From Sphingomonadales bacterium (lineage in GTDB: Bacteria > Pseudomonadota > Alphaproteobacteria > Sphingomonadales > Sphingomonadaceae), in assembly GCA_016720115.1 (NCBI GenBank), contig JADJXT010000002.1, positions 620,001-684,000 on the forward strand: 64,000 nucleotides of DNA, read 5' to 3'. Made by a program: the position numbers and the translations under genes. The notes under the pieces were generated by a model. It was not told the origin of the DNA. It ran no database searches and saw nothing but the letters and a program-made list of their open reading frames with translations. Shown in pieces: positions 37,446 through 46,047 of this stretch. Within the stretch, counting starts at the first letter, position 1. The number at the start of each line of letters is the position of its first letter.

Positions 37446-39535
37446 CCGAAAACGCGATCCGCCTGGGCCACCGCATCGGATGCGCGCAACGCCGAAAGAA
37501 TACGCATCAAATGCGGCAGGTCATGGACTTCAAGGTCAACCTCGAACGTGTGGAAACTCGCGTCGCGCGCCGTCATCCGCAGGTTGATGATATTGGCTTT
37601 GTGGAAACCGAAAATCCCGGCCATTTCGCCCAGCATCCCGGGGCGGTTGTGGATAATCACGCGCATCCGGGCCGAACCGCCGTCGCTGCCCTGCCCCCAG
37701 CTGAGATCAAGCCAGTCCCCCTCCGTATCGCCGCCGAGGCGCTCGCAATGGATGGTGTGGACCTGCACCGGCAGCCCTTCGCGGCGCAAGCCGATGATAC
37801 GATCGCCCGGCACCGGATGACAGCACTCGCCCAGTTCGAAAGACACCCCCGGGGTCAGCCCGCGAATTGAAATCGCGCGCTCCTGCGAAGGCCAGTCTTT
37901 CTCATCCTCGCCTGGATCGAAGCCGGGAACCAGCGCCTCCATCACTTGCCGGTCGCCAACCTTGCCTGAACCAATTGCGAGCATCAGTTCATCTTCATTA
38001 TCGAGTTGCAGGCGGCCAAGCGAAGCCTTGATCGCTTTCGCACCAATCTTGCCCGGCAACCTCGCGCAGATGTCTTCGAAGAGCTGGCGTCCCAACTGAA
38101 CCAGTTCGTCGCGTTCGCGGTGGCGAACGTGGCGGCGGATAGCAGCGCGCGCCTTGCCCGTGGCGACAAAGTTGAGCCATGCAGGCTCGGGCTGATGCGC
38201 CTTGCTCGACAATATTTCGACCATGTCACCATTGTTGAGCAAGGTCCGCAATGGCACGTGCCGTCCGTTCACCTTGGCACCGACCGCGCGATCGCCAAGG
38301 TCGGTGTGCACGGCATAGGCGAAATCGACAGGGGTCGATCCCTTGGGCAACTGGTGCAGCGCGCCCTTCGGGGTGAAGGCAAAGATGCGATCCTGGTACA
38401 TCGCCATCCGCGTATTTTCGAGCAGCTCCTCAGGATCCTGGCTGGTTTCGAGGATTTCGATCAGGTCGCGCAGCCATCCCGCCTGCCCGTCGGGCGCGTC
38501 GTCCTGTTTGTAAGCCCAGTGTGCGGCGAGGCCATATTCGGCCGCCCGGTGCATTTCCTGACAGCGAATCTGGATTTCCACGCGCATGTTCTGGGCAAAC
38601 ATCACGGTCGTGTGGATCGACCGATAGCCGTTGCGCTTGGGGGTCGAAATAAAATCCTTGAAACGCCCCGGAACCATCTGCCACCGGCGATGCAACACAC
38701 CGAGCGCGCGGTAGCAGCTTTCGGTATCGTCCACGATCACGCGAAAGGCGTTGATGTCAGACAGTTGTTCGAACGCGACATGGCGTTCCTGCATCTTTTT
38801 CCAGATCGAATAAGGGTGCTTCTCTCGCCCGGAAACCCTGGCCTTGATGCCTGCCCGATCCATGGCACCAGCGATTGACTGGCTGATTTCCTCGATCAGC
38901 TTGTCGCCATTCTCGCGGATTTGCGCAAGACGGGTGGTAATCGTCTGATAGGCATCGGGTTCCAGTTGTTCAAAGGCGAGCAACTGCATTTCGTGCATAT
39001 ATTCGTACATGCCGATCCGCTCGGCGAGCGGAGCATAAATATCCATCGTCTCTTTGGCGATGCGCCTGCGTTTTTCCGGACTTTTGATGAAATGCAGGGT
39101 GCGCATATTGTGCAACCGGTCGGCCAGCTTGACCAACAGCACACGAATGTCGTCCGAAATCGCAAGCAGGAACTTGCGCAGATTTTCGGCGGCGCGCTCG
39201 TCCTCGGTCTGCGCCTCGATCTTCGACAGCTTGGTCACGCCGTCGACCAGTCGCGCAACTTCCGGTCCGAAACGGTTCTGGACATCCTCGATCGAGGTCA
39301 GCGTATCTTCAACCGTGTCGTGCAGCAGCGCAGTGATGATAGTGTCTTCATCCATCTTCAACTCGGTCATCAGGCCTGCAACTTCGACCGGATGGCTGAA
39401 ATAGGGATCGCCGCTGGCGCGCTTTTGCGTGCCATGCATCTGGACAGTAAAGACATAGGCCCGGTTCAGCCGATCCTCATCGACTTCCGGGTCATAGGCG
39501 CGGACCCGCTCCACCAGTTCATATTGGCGCATCAT
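37442..39535 (-). CDS. rsh: Bifunctional (p)ppGpp synthetase/hydrolase
   Basis: 697 residues, typical for the single RelA/SpoT homologue of alphaproteobacteria. The N-terminal HD hydrolase (YFSHPVEVAG, LLHDTVEDT, VKLADRLHNMRTL), the synthetase (GRFKDFISTPKRNGYRSIHT), TGS (FTPKGALHQLPKGSTPVDFAY) and C-terminal ACT domains are all present with intact motifs. It sets alarmone levels in starvation. Two adjacent ATGs (39535, 39532) could start it. Confidence 0.96.
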   Translation of the reverse strand: MMRQYELVERVRAYDPEVDEDRLNRAYVFTVQMHGTQKRASGDPYFSHPVEVAGLMTELKMDEDTIITALLHDTVEDTLTSIEDVQNRFGPEVARLVDGVTKLSKIEAQTEDERAAENLRKFLLAISDDIRVLLVKLADRLHNMRTLHFIKSPEKRRRIAKETMDIYAPLAERIGMYEYMHEMQLLAFEQLEPDAYQTITTRLAQIRENGDKLIEEISQSIAGAMDRAGIKARVSGREKHPYSIWKKMQERHVAFEQLSDINAFRVIVDDTESCYRALGVLHRRWQMVPGRFKDFISTPKRNGYRSIHTTVMFAQNMRVEIQIRCQEMHRAAEYGLAAHWAYKQDDAPDGQAGWLRDLIEILETSQDPEELLENTRMAMYQDRIFAFTPKGALHQLPKGSTPVDFAYAVHTDLGDRAVGAKVNGRHVPLRTLLNNGDMVEILSSKAHQPEPAWLNFVATGKARAAIRRHVRHRERDELVQLGRQLFEDICARLPGKIGAKAIKASLGRLQLDNEDELMLAIGSGKVGDRQVMEALVPGFDPGEDEKDWPSQERAISIRGLTPGVSFELGECCHPVPGDRIIGLRREGLPVQVHTIHCERLGGDTEGDWLDLSWGQGSDGGSARMRVIIHNRPGMLGEMAGIFGFHKANIINLRMTARDASFHTFEVDLEVHDLPHLMRILSALRASDAVAQADRVFG

Positions 39536-39618
39536 CGCCTATCAAAATGTGCCTTTCCTGCTGCGTTGCAACACAAAAATCACATTTGCCGGAACTATTT
39601 TATTTCCTTCGGCCCTGA

Positions 39619-41547
39619 TCAGAGATCGGCGGCCAGGCTGAAGGTGAATCTGCGCGCACCATTGTTGACGAAAAACCCGCTGCCGCCGACTGCCCAGCCA
39701 TAGGTGTTGAGCACATTATCCACGTTGAAACGCGCCAGAACGGGTGTCTTGCCGATGGACGCGCGATACCGGGCGCCGAGGCTGCCTACCCACCGTGCCG
39801 GGATGAACAGTGTGTTCTGCACATTCGCAACCCTGTCACTGGTGCGTTCGAACCGCCCCGTCAGCGTCAAGGCCTTGTGCCAGGGAAGCGTCCAGTTGAG
39901 ATTGCCTATGCTATGCAGCCGAAAGCCGCCAACCGGCCGACTGCCGATCAGCCCCGCACGAACCTCTTCGCCGCTGATCCGGGCATCAAGATAGACCGTA
40001 CCGGCCACAACGCGCAGTCCGGGCGCGATCTCGCCCGAAACGGAAAGCTCGGCGCCTTTGTGCCGGATTTCACCCAGTTCGCGGAAACGCGATACCGCAT
40101 CCAGATTGAAATAGGGCTTTCGGACATCGAACAGCCCGGCAATCAACGAAACATTCGGGCTAACATTCCAGCGGAATCCAATGTCCTTCTGCTCAGTTCT
40201 GATGGCCGGTGGGGCTTCGTTGCGATTGATTGCATTTGCGGGCGCAACATCGCTTTCTTCAAGGCCTCTCGTATAGCCGCCGTACATCGCGATGCTGTCG
40301 GTCAGATAAAGCGCGGTATTGAAGCTGAACAGCCACGGATTACCCCGTGTTTCCGGCAAGGCGCCCACAGGTGTGGTCACAATCTTGGAATAGCGCGCAT
40401 TTTGCACGCCGATGCCGAGTTCGCCGACATTCTGCCAGCGCAGTTCATAACCGAGGCCAAAATTGGTCTGCTCAATCCTGTCGAAAGTCTTTGGGCCGAC
40501 AGCGACTTCGGGTTCAGGTCTGAAATCCTCGGCGCCGGTTATGCTTGATCCCAGATCGATCAGTGCGGAGCCACCATATGCACGCCTCAACGATCGTCCG
40601 CGGACCGATGCGATCAAGCTGTGCCGACGCGCGCCTTCGACATAGGACCGCAAAACGCGCAGTTCGCCAGACGTCGACCGGCTGGAATCCCCCCGATCAG
40701 CAACGATTATGCGTTGCCCCACATTTCCCTGCTGGTCCGTATCAAACAACAAGTCGGCGTGCGATTTGGCAAACTCGCTTTCGGAACGGAACAATCCTGC
40801 TGCGACATCAAAACTGCCCAATCTCGCCTTGGAAACAACGCCGAATGTATCAAGACGCCCCTCATTCTCCGCCCATTTTTGACCGAAAAACCGGGAGCGC
40901 TTATATTTATTGGGCAGAAAGCTGCCATCGGTGAATATCAGCGGCTGAACGTCCTCATCGCTCACATCGATCCGCCCCCAAAAGGGTTGAATCGAGACAT
41001 GCTTGCTGGGCTGATAACGGAAAGAGGCACCGTAAGAGCCGTAATTGGGCGATGCACCAAAGGTCGTGCCGTCCTCATAGATGCCGATGCCCGCCGTTGC
41101 GCCCAATCGTTCCCCATCGATGGGTATCTGCAGGTCAAGCTCCGCAGAGAAACCGCCAAACGGGCCAAATGTAATTGCCGTTGAGGCGATAAATTCGCTG
41201 CCAGCTTTACGCAGCGCGTAATCGGCTATGCCGGTCGGAGCGGGGAAAGGATAGCCTTGCGCAGAGATTCCTACCCGCATCGTCGCGCCTTCAAGCAATC
41301 GATCCGTTACGGAACCACGCTGGTCGAAATACATGCCTTCGATGCGCAAATTACCAGCCGCTTCGGGCGAGAAGCCGCGGACGAGCGTCGGATTGTAAAG
41401 TCCGATCTGTTCGTCGCCAACGGATTTGCCGAATGCGTCCTCGGCGCTCGACACGGCATTATCGTCTGTGCGCTGTGCCATCGCCGGGGCGGCGAGCGAA
41501 GTAGCGCCTGACAGCAGGAGCAGAAGTGACCATCTATCTGAAAACAT
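39619..41547 (-). CDS. TonB-dependent receptor
   Basis: 642 residues from the ATG at 41547. A signal peptide (LLLLSGATSLAAPAMA) precedes a short plug: YNPTLVRGFSPEAAGNLRIEGMYFDQRG and then YALRKAG. The barrel strands follow and the chain ends RRFTFSLAADL. RFNVDNVLNTYGW near the end is the conserved receptor strand. No clear TonB box is seen. Smaller than many receptors; substrate unknown, probably iron complex. Confidence 0.82.
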   Translation of the reverse strand: MFSDRWSLLLLLSGATSLAAPAMAQRTDDNAVSSAEDAFGKSVGDEQIGLYNPTLVRGFSPEAAGNLRIEGMYFDQRGSVTDRLLEGATMRVGISAQGYPFPAPTGIADYALRKAGSEFIASTAITFGPFGGFSAELDLQIPIDGERLGATAGIGIYEDGTTFGASPNYGSYGASFRYQPSKHVSIQPFWGRIDVSDEDVQPLIFTDGSFLPNKYKRSRFFGQKWAENEGRLDTFGVVSKARLGSFDVAAGLFRSESEFAKSHADLLFDTDQQGNVGQRIIVADRGDSSRSTSGELRVLRSYVEGARRHSLIASVRGRSLRRAYGGSALIDLGSSITGAEDFRPEPEVAVGPKTFDRIEQTNFGLGYELRWQNVGELGIGVQNARYSKIVTTPVGALPETRGNPWLFSFNTALYLTDSIAMYGGYTRGLEESDVAPANAINRNEAPPAIRTEQKDIGFRWNVSPNVSLIAGLFDVRKPYFNLDAVSRFRELGEIRHKGAELSVSGEIAPGLRVVAGTVYLDARISGEEVRAGLIGSRPVGGFRLHSIGNLNWTLPWHKALTLTGRFERTSDRVANVQNTLFIPARWVGSLGARYRASIGKTPVLARFNVDNVLNTYGWAVGGSGFFVNNGARRFTFSLAADL

Positions 41548-41644
41548 GCCGCGCCGTTGCCAACATTTGTGCTGGCTGCAACCATGCGCTCGACCAACAG
41601 CAAGGAGGCTCGACAAAATGACGGTTGTAGTCGACGAAACGGTA

Positions 41645-41710
41645 CAAACAAAAAACGCCGGTGTCGCCTGCTGCACAAGGGGGAGAGGAGGCAGCGAGCG
41701 CGAACCGGCG
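41645..41710 (-). terminator. Probable intrinsic terminator of the CC_3452-type gene
   Basis: On the minus strand CGCCGGT (41710-41704) pairs with ACCGGCG (41662-41656), with additional inner pairing TCGC..TGC/GCA..GCGA, and TTTTTTGTTTG follows at once (41655-41645). It separates the small secreted-protein gene from the downstream TonB receptor. Confidence 0.6.
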
Positions 41711-41799
41711 CAGTTTGTTTCGGCCTAGGATCGGATGACGGGGTGGCCAGTCATCCGGTCACGGTGTGTGAGAGCGGCCGAATTCCTCTCGTTTCTGGA

Positions 41800-42153
41800 T
41801 CAATCCTTTGCGAGGACGACCTTTTTCTTGCTGTTGCAGCTTGCAATGTCATCAGCTTCGAGAGCGCGGTCGCCCGCCTTGAAGCTTGCGACTTCACCAA
41901 ATTCCTTGGCAACGCTGGCGCAAACATTGCGCGGAGCCGAGCTTGCGAGCGGCGCACGGCAGCTGGTGCCTTCGCACTGGAAAACAACGCCACGCACGAC
42001 AGCCTTGTTCGCCGGAGCCGGCTGCGCCAGCTCGACCGTGTAGTAACGGCCGGAATTTGCATGGGCCTGCGGAGCGGCAAAGAGAAGAACAGCGCTGGTT
42101 GCCAATGCGCCGACGAGCGCGCCGAAGCGCGAAGATGTTTGGGAGAGGTTCAT
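41800..42153 (-). CDS. CC_3452-type small exported protein
   Basis: 117 residues from the ATG at 42153, nine bases after AAGGA; an ATG at 42159 and a TTG at 42162 are alternatives. A signal peptide (VLLFAAPQAHA) is followed by an exported domain with VFQCEGTSCRAP, NVCASVAKEFG and ASCN, four cysteines likely in disulfides. The family is known from Caulobacter and sphingomonads; its function is unknown. Divergent from the HxlR regulator. Confidence 0.8.
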   Translation of the reverse strand: MNLSQTSSRFGALVGALATSAVLLFAAPQAHANSGRYYTVELAQPAPANKAVVRGVVFQCEGTSCRAPLASSAPRNVCASVAKEFGEVASFKAGDRALEADDIASCNSKKKVVLAKD

Positions 42154-42250
42154 TTTCATCAATCCTTGTCTCTGGACCTTGTTTTCGATCCGGCCATTCC
42201 ATTTCTTGCCTGGCCTGCAATCGAGCCCTGGAAAACCAGTTGCGAATCGC

Positions 42251-42279
42251 TATCTATTGCACTAGGTTTTAAGTTGCAA
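42251..42279 (-). promoter_or_regulatory. Likely promoter of the CC_3452-type gene
   Basis: On the minus strand TTGCAA (42279-42274) and TAGATA (42256-42251) are spaced by 17 bases. The -35 lies within the palindrome AGTTGCAACT (42272-42281). Confidence 0.5.
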
Positions 42280-42281
42280 CT
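42272..42281. promoter_or_regulatory. Candidate HxlR operator
   Basis: AGTTGCAACT is a perfect 10-base palindrome over the -35 of the divergent CC_3452-type gene and about 50 bases upstream of the HxlR gene. It sits inside a wider imperfect inverted repeat, TTGC/GCAA with inner CTGA/TCAG (42274-42304). Operator function is inferred from position. Confidence 0.4.
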
Positions 42282-42332
42282 GAAAACTGATATTCAGCTG
42301 GCAAAATTTTATTGGCATATTAGGATATACCC

Positions 42333-42851
42333 ATGGGGAAACTGAGAGAGCCGTTAAGCGAGGTCGCTAATTGCGGTCTACCCGCCGCGCTTGAGGCGAT
42401 AGGAGAGCGCTGGTCGTTCATGATCCTGCGCGGGGCGTTCAACGGCGTCCGGCATTTCGAAGAGTTCCTGACAGAGATCGGCATTGCGCGGAACATTCTG
42501 GCCAACCGCCTCACCCGCCTGACCGAGGCGGGCATCCTGCACCGCAGCCCCTGCCCCGACGATCGGCGCCGCGTGGAGTATCGACTGACCCCCAAAGGAC
42601 TCGACTTCCTGACGACGATGATTGCGCTCCGGCAATGGGGTGAACGCTGGGCGACCGGTGTGCCTTCCAACCCGGTATTGTGCGATGTTCGCGACCATAA
42701 GCCCATCCTGCCCGTGACGATCCGCGGACATGACGACCGCATCCTGTCGCACATGGACCTCTGCTGGATCGACGCTTCGGAGGTCAAATTGGAAGGTCGT
42801 TCTTCGGCAACCGACGAGTCTGCGAACGTCAGGCAACTGGGATCCGGCTGA
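42333..42851 (+). CDS. HxlR family transcriptional regulator
   Basis: 172 residues. A winged helix typical of HxlR: CGLPAALEAIGERWSFMILR, then FNGVRHFEEF, ILANRLTRLTEAGIL and a wing with DDRRRVEYRLTPKG. HxlR proteins sense redox or electrophiles through conserved cysteines; here Cys is near the start (VANCGLP). The extra ~70 C-terminal residues have a Cys-containing strand (VLCDVRD) and are of unknown role. Divergent from the CC_3452-type gene, and carD follows on the same strand. Confidence 0.88.
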   Translation: MGKLREPLSEVANCGLPAALEAIGERWSFMILRGAFNGVRHFEEFLTEIGIARNILANRLTRLTEAGILHRSPCPDDRRRVEYRLTPKGLDFLTTMIALRQWGERWATGVPSNPVLCDVRDHKPILPVTIRGHDDRILSHMDLCWIDASEVKLEGRSSATDESANVRQLGSG

Positions 42852-42864
42852 CACCGAATCCCAC

Positions 42865-42879
42865 TGTTGCATCGCAACA
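42865..42879. promoter_or_regulatory. Palindrome abutting the carD promoter
   Basis: TGTTGC-ATC-GCAACA is a perfect 6-3-6 palindrome ending just before the -35 of the carD promoter. Its half-site GTTGC matches the palindrome upstream of the HxlR gene. Confidence 0.4.
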
Positions 42880-42908
42880 TTGAAATTTTATTGCGAATCT
42901 GTTATAGG
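42880..42908 (+). promoter_or_regulatory. Promoter of carD
   Basis: TTGAAA (42880-42885) and TATAGG (42903-42908) with a 17-base spacer, predicting a transcript starting near 42915 with a leader of about 140 bases before carD. Confidence 0.65.
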
Positions 42909-42983
42909 CACTCTCAAGCACCAGATTCCCGCTGCGCAGATGGCGGTCAGAAAAGAGAGTTTCAAACGACTGGCACCGGCATA

Positions 42984-43055
42984 ATGGCAAAGACAGCACG
43001 ACTGGTTTTGCCTGCCCAAGATGCCCAATACTCATATCAGAAAGGGTTCGTTTAA
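42984..43055 (+). CDS. Possible leader peptide before carD
   Basis: A 23-codon frame begins at ATG 42984 and ends in a TAA whose last A is the first base of the carD ATG (TAATG at 43053-43057). It starts downstream of the predicted promoter. No strong ribosome site precedes it and I recognise no family, so it may be chance; the one-base overlap with carD is what makes translational coupling worth considering. Confidence 0.3.
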   Translation: MAKTARLVLPAQDAQYSYQKGFV

Positions 43056-43582
43056 TGGCGACTTCCGCTGTATCCTTCGACGTTGGCGACTATGTAGTTT
43101 ATCCCAAGCATGGCGTGGGCCGTGTAATTGAACTGCAAAATCAGGAAATCGCCGGCATGCAGCTTGAGCTGTACGTCCTGCGTTTCGAAAAGGAAAAGAT
43201 GACGCTGCGCGTCCCGGTCAACAAAGCCGAGAGCGTGGGCATGCGCAAGCTTTCTTCGGACAAGACGTTGAAGGAAGCAATGGAAACGCTGAAGGGCAAG
43301 CCCAAGGTGAAGCGCACCATGTGGTCGCGCCGTGCGCAGGAATATGAAGCCAAGATCAATTCGGGCGACCTTGTGTCGATCGCCGAGGTGACCCGCGACC
43401 TGTTCCGCCCCGACGACCAGCCGGAGCAGAGCTATTCCGAGCGCCAGATTTTCGAAGCGGCGTCCAGCCGCCTTGCCCGCGAACTTGCGGCGATGGAAAA
43501 AACCGATGAGCCTGCGGCACTGAAGAAGATTCTCGACGTGCTCAAGGTCGCCGCGCCGCAATGGTACGAAAAGGCGGAATAA
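43055..43582 (+). CDS. carD: CarD family transcription factor
   Basis: 175 residues. The N-terminal RNA polymerase-interacting Tudor-like domain is clear: FDVGDYVVYPKHGVGRV, then VLRFEKEKMTLRVPV. The helical C-terminal domain, with MWSRRAQEYEAKINSGD and DDQPEQSYSERQIFE, contacts promoter DNA upstream of the -10. CarD stabilises open complexes, notably at rRNA promoters. Ribosome site AAAGGG. Followed by an intrinsic terminator. Confidence 0.95.
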   Translation: MATSAVSFDVGDYVVYPKHGVGRVIELQNQEIAGMQLELYVLRFEKEKMTLRVPVNKAESVGMRKLSSDKTLKEAMETLKGKPKVKRTMWSRRAQEYEAKINSGDLVSIAEVTRDLFRPDDQPEQSYSERQIFEAASSRLARELAAMEKTDEPAALKKILDVLKVAAPQWYEKAE

Positions 43583-43602
43583 CCGCTTCAACAGACTATA
43601 AG

Positions 43603-43628
43603 AGAGCGCCTTGACCGGCGCTCTTTTT
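43603..43628 (+). terminator. Intrinsic terminator of carD
   Basis: AGAGCGCC (43603-43610) and GGCGCTCT (43617-43624) form an 8-bp stem with a 6-base loop, followed by a T run, 20 bases after the carD stop. Confidence 0.88.
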
Positions 43629-43730
43629 GTTTGAGCGACACGGCTTGCAAGATTGCTGTTTGACGCGATTCCGGCTTGCCGCCATAACGCGGTTGCGCAC
43701 CAAACCAAATGGCGCGCTGGAGGATGCCAC

Positions 43731-44468
43731 ATGCTCGACCTTGGGCCAAAACTGCTTTACCCATTGTTTGCATTCACCATTTCGGTTGGCCTGCCTGTGT
43801 CGGCAAGTGCCGCGACCAAGACATTCCTGATCGGCAGCTATGAGGAGTTGCTGGTGGAGGGGGACATTACCGTCATCCTCGACAATAATCGGACACCTTC
43901 CGCAAAGGCATCAGGCGACCGTGCGCTGGTCGAGGCGCTCAAGATTGAACGAAATGGCCTTTTTGTCCGTGTCCGTATCCAGGATTATGAAGGCAAAACC
44001 CAGTCGGCGCGCGTCAATCAGCCGCTGGTCGTCCACCTCGGAGGCAGAGGCGTAACGCGAATATCGGCTGACGGAAGCGCCTCGATTTCGGTGAACCAGC
44101 TGCGTTCGGCCGGCGGCACCGCCACACTTAAATTGTCCGGCCCCGGTTCGATCGCTGTCGACCGACTGGAATCCGATCGCGCAAATCTATCGGTAACCGG
44201 TTCGGGCGGCATAACGATCGGCGGAGGCAAGGTTCGTGTCGGCCAGATCAATATGGACGGCACTGGTACGATATCCGCCGCTCCGCTTGCGATCCAGCAA
44301 GCCAAGCTTACGCAATCGGGCAATGCCCGAACACATCTTTCCGTATCCGAACAGATAGACATTTCGAACAGCGGTGCCGGTACGATCACCATTGACGGCA
44401 AGGCAACATGTTTCATTCGCCAGCCCGGATCGGCCCGGATCAAATGCGGAAAGCTCACACAACCATGA
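43731..44468 (+). CDS. DUF2807 (GIN domain) exported protein
   Basis: 245 residues from the ATG at 43731 behind GGAGG. A signal peptide ends near VSASAAT. The rest is a repetitive beta-helix-like stretch (DGSASISVNQL, SGPGSIAVDRL, TGSGGITIGGG, DGTGTISAAP, SGAGTITIDG), typical of the DUF2807/GIN domain, once called a putative autotransporter adhesin head. Its role is unknown. Its stop overlaps the next start (ATGA). Confidence 0.85.
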   Translation: MLDLGPKLLYPLFAFTISVGLPVSASAATKTFLIGSYEELLVEGDITVILDNNRTPSAKASGDRALVEALKIERNGLFVRVRIQDYEGKTQSARVNQPLVVHLGGRGVTRISADGSASISVNQLRSAGGTATLKLSGPGSIAVDRLESDRANLSVTGSGGITIGGGKVRVGQINMDGTGTISAAPLAIQQAKLTQSGNARTHLSVSEQIDISNSGAGTITIDGKATCFIRQPGSARIKCGKLTQP

Positions 44469-44974
44469 TCCGCATTCGTAGCGGGATATTGCTTGGCGCG
44501 CTTGCGCTTGCAGCATGCAACGGCATCGCCAGCAGCAGCGCAAAAGGCGACGACGGATCCTGCGTAGCTGGCCGCGCCATTTCGCCGAGTCCGGCAGGGC
44601 TGGATCAGACCAGTCTATGCGTCACGAGCAATGGCAAAGTGCATGCCTTTACGGTCGAAATCGCCCGCACATCGCCGCAACAGGCACGCGGCCTGATGTT
44701 CCGGAACGAACTTGCCGACGACAAGGGGATGATTTTCCCGTTCGACGAAACCCGCATGGCGAGTTTCTGGATGAAAAATACCTTCATTCCGCTCGACATC
44801 ATTTTCGTCCGTACAGACGGCAAAATCCAGAATATCGCCGCCAACACCACCCCCTATTCGACAGATCCGGTCGAATCGACCGCACCTGTCGCAGCCGTGT
44901 TGGAGTTGCGCGGCGGCTTGGCTGCAGAGCTTGGCATCAAAGCGGGCGATACAGTTCGCTGGACCGCCAAATGA
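44465..44974 (+). CDS. DUF192 lipoprotein
   Basis: 169 residues from the ATG at 44465, overlapping the DUF2807 stop. A lipoprotein signal with lipobox LAAC (Cys18). The DUF192 domain follows: TSPQQARGLMFRNEL, MIFPFDETRMASFWMKNTFIPLDIIFV, and a closing LELRGGLAAELGIKAGDTVRW. Widespread, envelope-located, function unsettled. Confidence 0.9.
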   Translation: MIRIRSGILLGALALAACNGIASSSAKGDDGSCVAGRAISPSPAGLDQTSLCVTSNGKVHAFTVEIARTSPQQARGLMFRNELADDKGMIFPFDETRMASFWMKNTFIPLDIIFVRTDGKIQNIAANTTPYSTDPVESTAPVAAVLELRGGLAAELGIKAGDTVRWTAK

Positions 44975-45022
44975 ACGCCTTTTTGATTGCAAGCCAAAGC
45001 GCTTGCGCCTAATCGGCGGCGC

Positions 45023-45409
45023 ATGGGAATCTTGGCAAAAATCTTCACCTGGTGGGACGGTGCCACCATCGGCACCGCACTTTACAGCGCGCGCAAGGGT
45101 GTGCTTGCTGGCGAGGATGGGCAGGGAAACCGCTATTTCCAATCGCGCGACGGCGCACGCCGATGGGTGATCTATAACGGCCCCAATGATGCCAGCCGCG
45201 TTGCTCCCGAATGGCATGGCTGGCTGCACGGCACGTTTGAAGGCAATCCCGAAAGCTATCTGCCGCCGAAGCGCAGTTTCGAACTGCCGCAATCAGTCAA
45301 CCCCACCGGCAGCAGCGCTGCCTATCGCCCTCAGGGTGCGCTGGAAAGCAGTGGGCATCGCGCCGCGGCAACCGGCGACTATGATGCGTGGAGCCCCGAC
45401 GCGGCATGA
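45023..45409 (+). CDS. NDUFA12-like complex I protein
   Basis: 128 residues from the ATG at 45023. ILAKIFTWWDGATIGTALYSARKG and RRWVIYNG..DASRVAPEWHGWLH are the NDUFA12/B17.2 signature. Alphaproteobacterial homologues of this accessory subunit join or help assemble NADH:quinone oxidoreductase; that is known from the family, not seen here. Its stop overlaps the DUF2155 start (ATGA). Confidence 0.92.
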   Translation: MGILAKIFTWWDGATIGTALYSARKGVLAGEDGQGNRYFQSRDGARRWVIYNGPNDASRVAPEWHGWLHGTFEGNPESYLPPKRSFELPQSVNPTGSSAAYRPQGALESSGHRAAATGDYDAWSPDAA

Positions 45410-46047
45410 GCCGGACTGCCTCTGCCCTATTCCTGTCGGCAGCATTGATCCTTTCCGGCTGTAGCAGCGGCGAACCGCAGGCAGAGCCCAAGGCCAAGGC
45501 AAAAACAACCGCAAGCGCCGACAAACCGGTAAGCGCAGATGGCGAACAAATCGGTACGCCAATGGCGGAGCGGGTCGCCGTCATCGGCCTGTTGAACAAG
45601 CGCAACGGCCAGACACGCGATTTCGAAGTGAAACCCGGCGAAGCGGTCCGCTTTGGCAAAGTGGTTATCCGGGTGCGCGCATGTGAGAAAACGGCGCCTT
45701 GGGAAAACTATCAGGATCAGGGTGCGTTCGTTCAGTTGATCGTCCGGCAACGCCCGGCAGGTACCAATGATGCCGAACGCTGGGCCCAGATTTTCTCTGG
45801 TTGGCTGTTCAAGGAAAACCCTACAGCCAACATCGTGCAACACGCCATCTATGATGTCTGGGTCAAGGAATGCAGGATGAGCTTCCCGGGCGAGGAAGCA
45901 CCGGTTGAGGAGTCCAGGGACGAATCCGCCAGCAACCGGTCAAGCGCGCCCCAGTCCGCACCGGCAGACAAGGCGCCTGCCGCCGCGCCTGCACCTGCTG
46001 ACGAAGCCGAAAATAGCGGCGAAGGCGAAGCAACAGTAGAAACCTGA
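45406..46047 (+). CDS. DUF2155 lipoprotein
   Basis: 213 residues from the ATG at 45406. Lipobox LSGC (Cys19), an Ala/Lys/Glu linker, then the DUF2155 domain (LNKRNGQTRDFEVKPG, RVRACEKTAPWENYQDQGAFVQL, FSGWLFKENPTANIVQHAIYDVWVKEC). In alphaproteobacteria this gene commonly sits beside the NDUFA12-like gene. The last ~50 residues are low-complexity Glu/Ala/Pro and overlap aat on the other strand for 199 bases. Confidence 0.88.
   Translation: MSRTASALFLSAALILSGCSSGEPQAEPKAKAKTTASADKPVSADGEQIGTPMAERVAVIGLLNKRNGQTRDFEVKPGEAVRFGKVVIRVRACEKTAPWENYQDQGAFVQLIVRQRPAGTNDAERWAQIFSGWLFKENPTANIVQHAIYDVWVKECRMSFPGEEAPVEESRDESASNRSSAPQSAPADKAPAAAPAPADEAENSGEGEATVET

Noticed and set aside
41732..41757. CGGATGAC/GTCATCCG hairpin after the CC_3452-type gene
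   Set aside because: No T run follows on either strand; the downstream hairpin at 41656-41710 is the better terminator.
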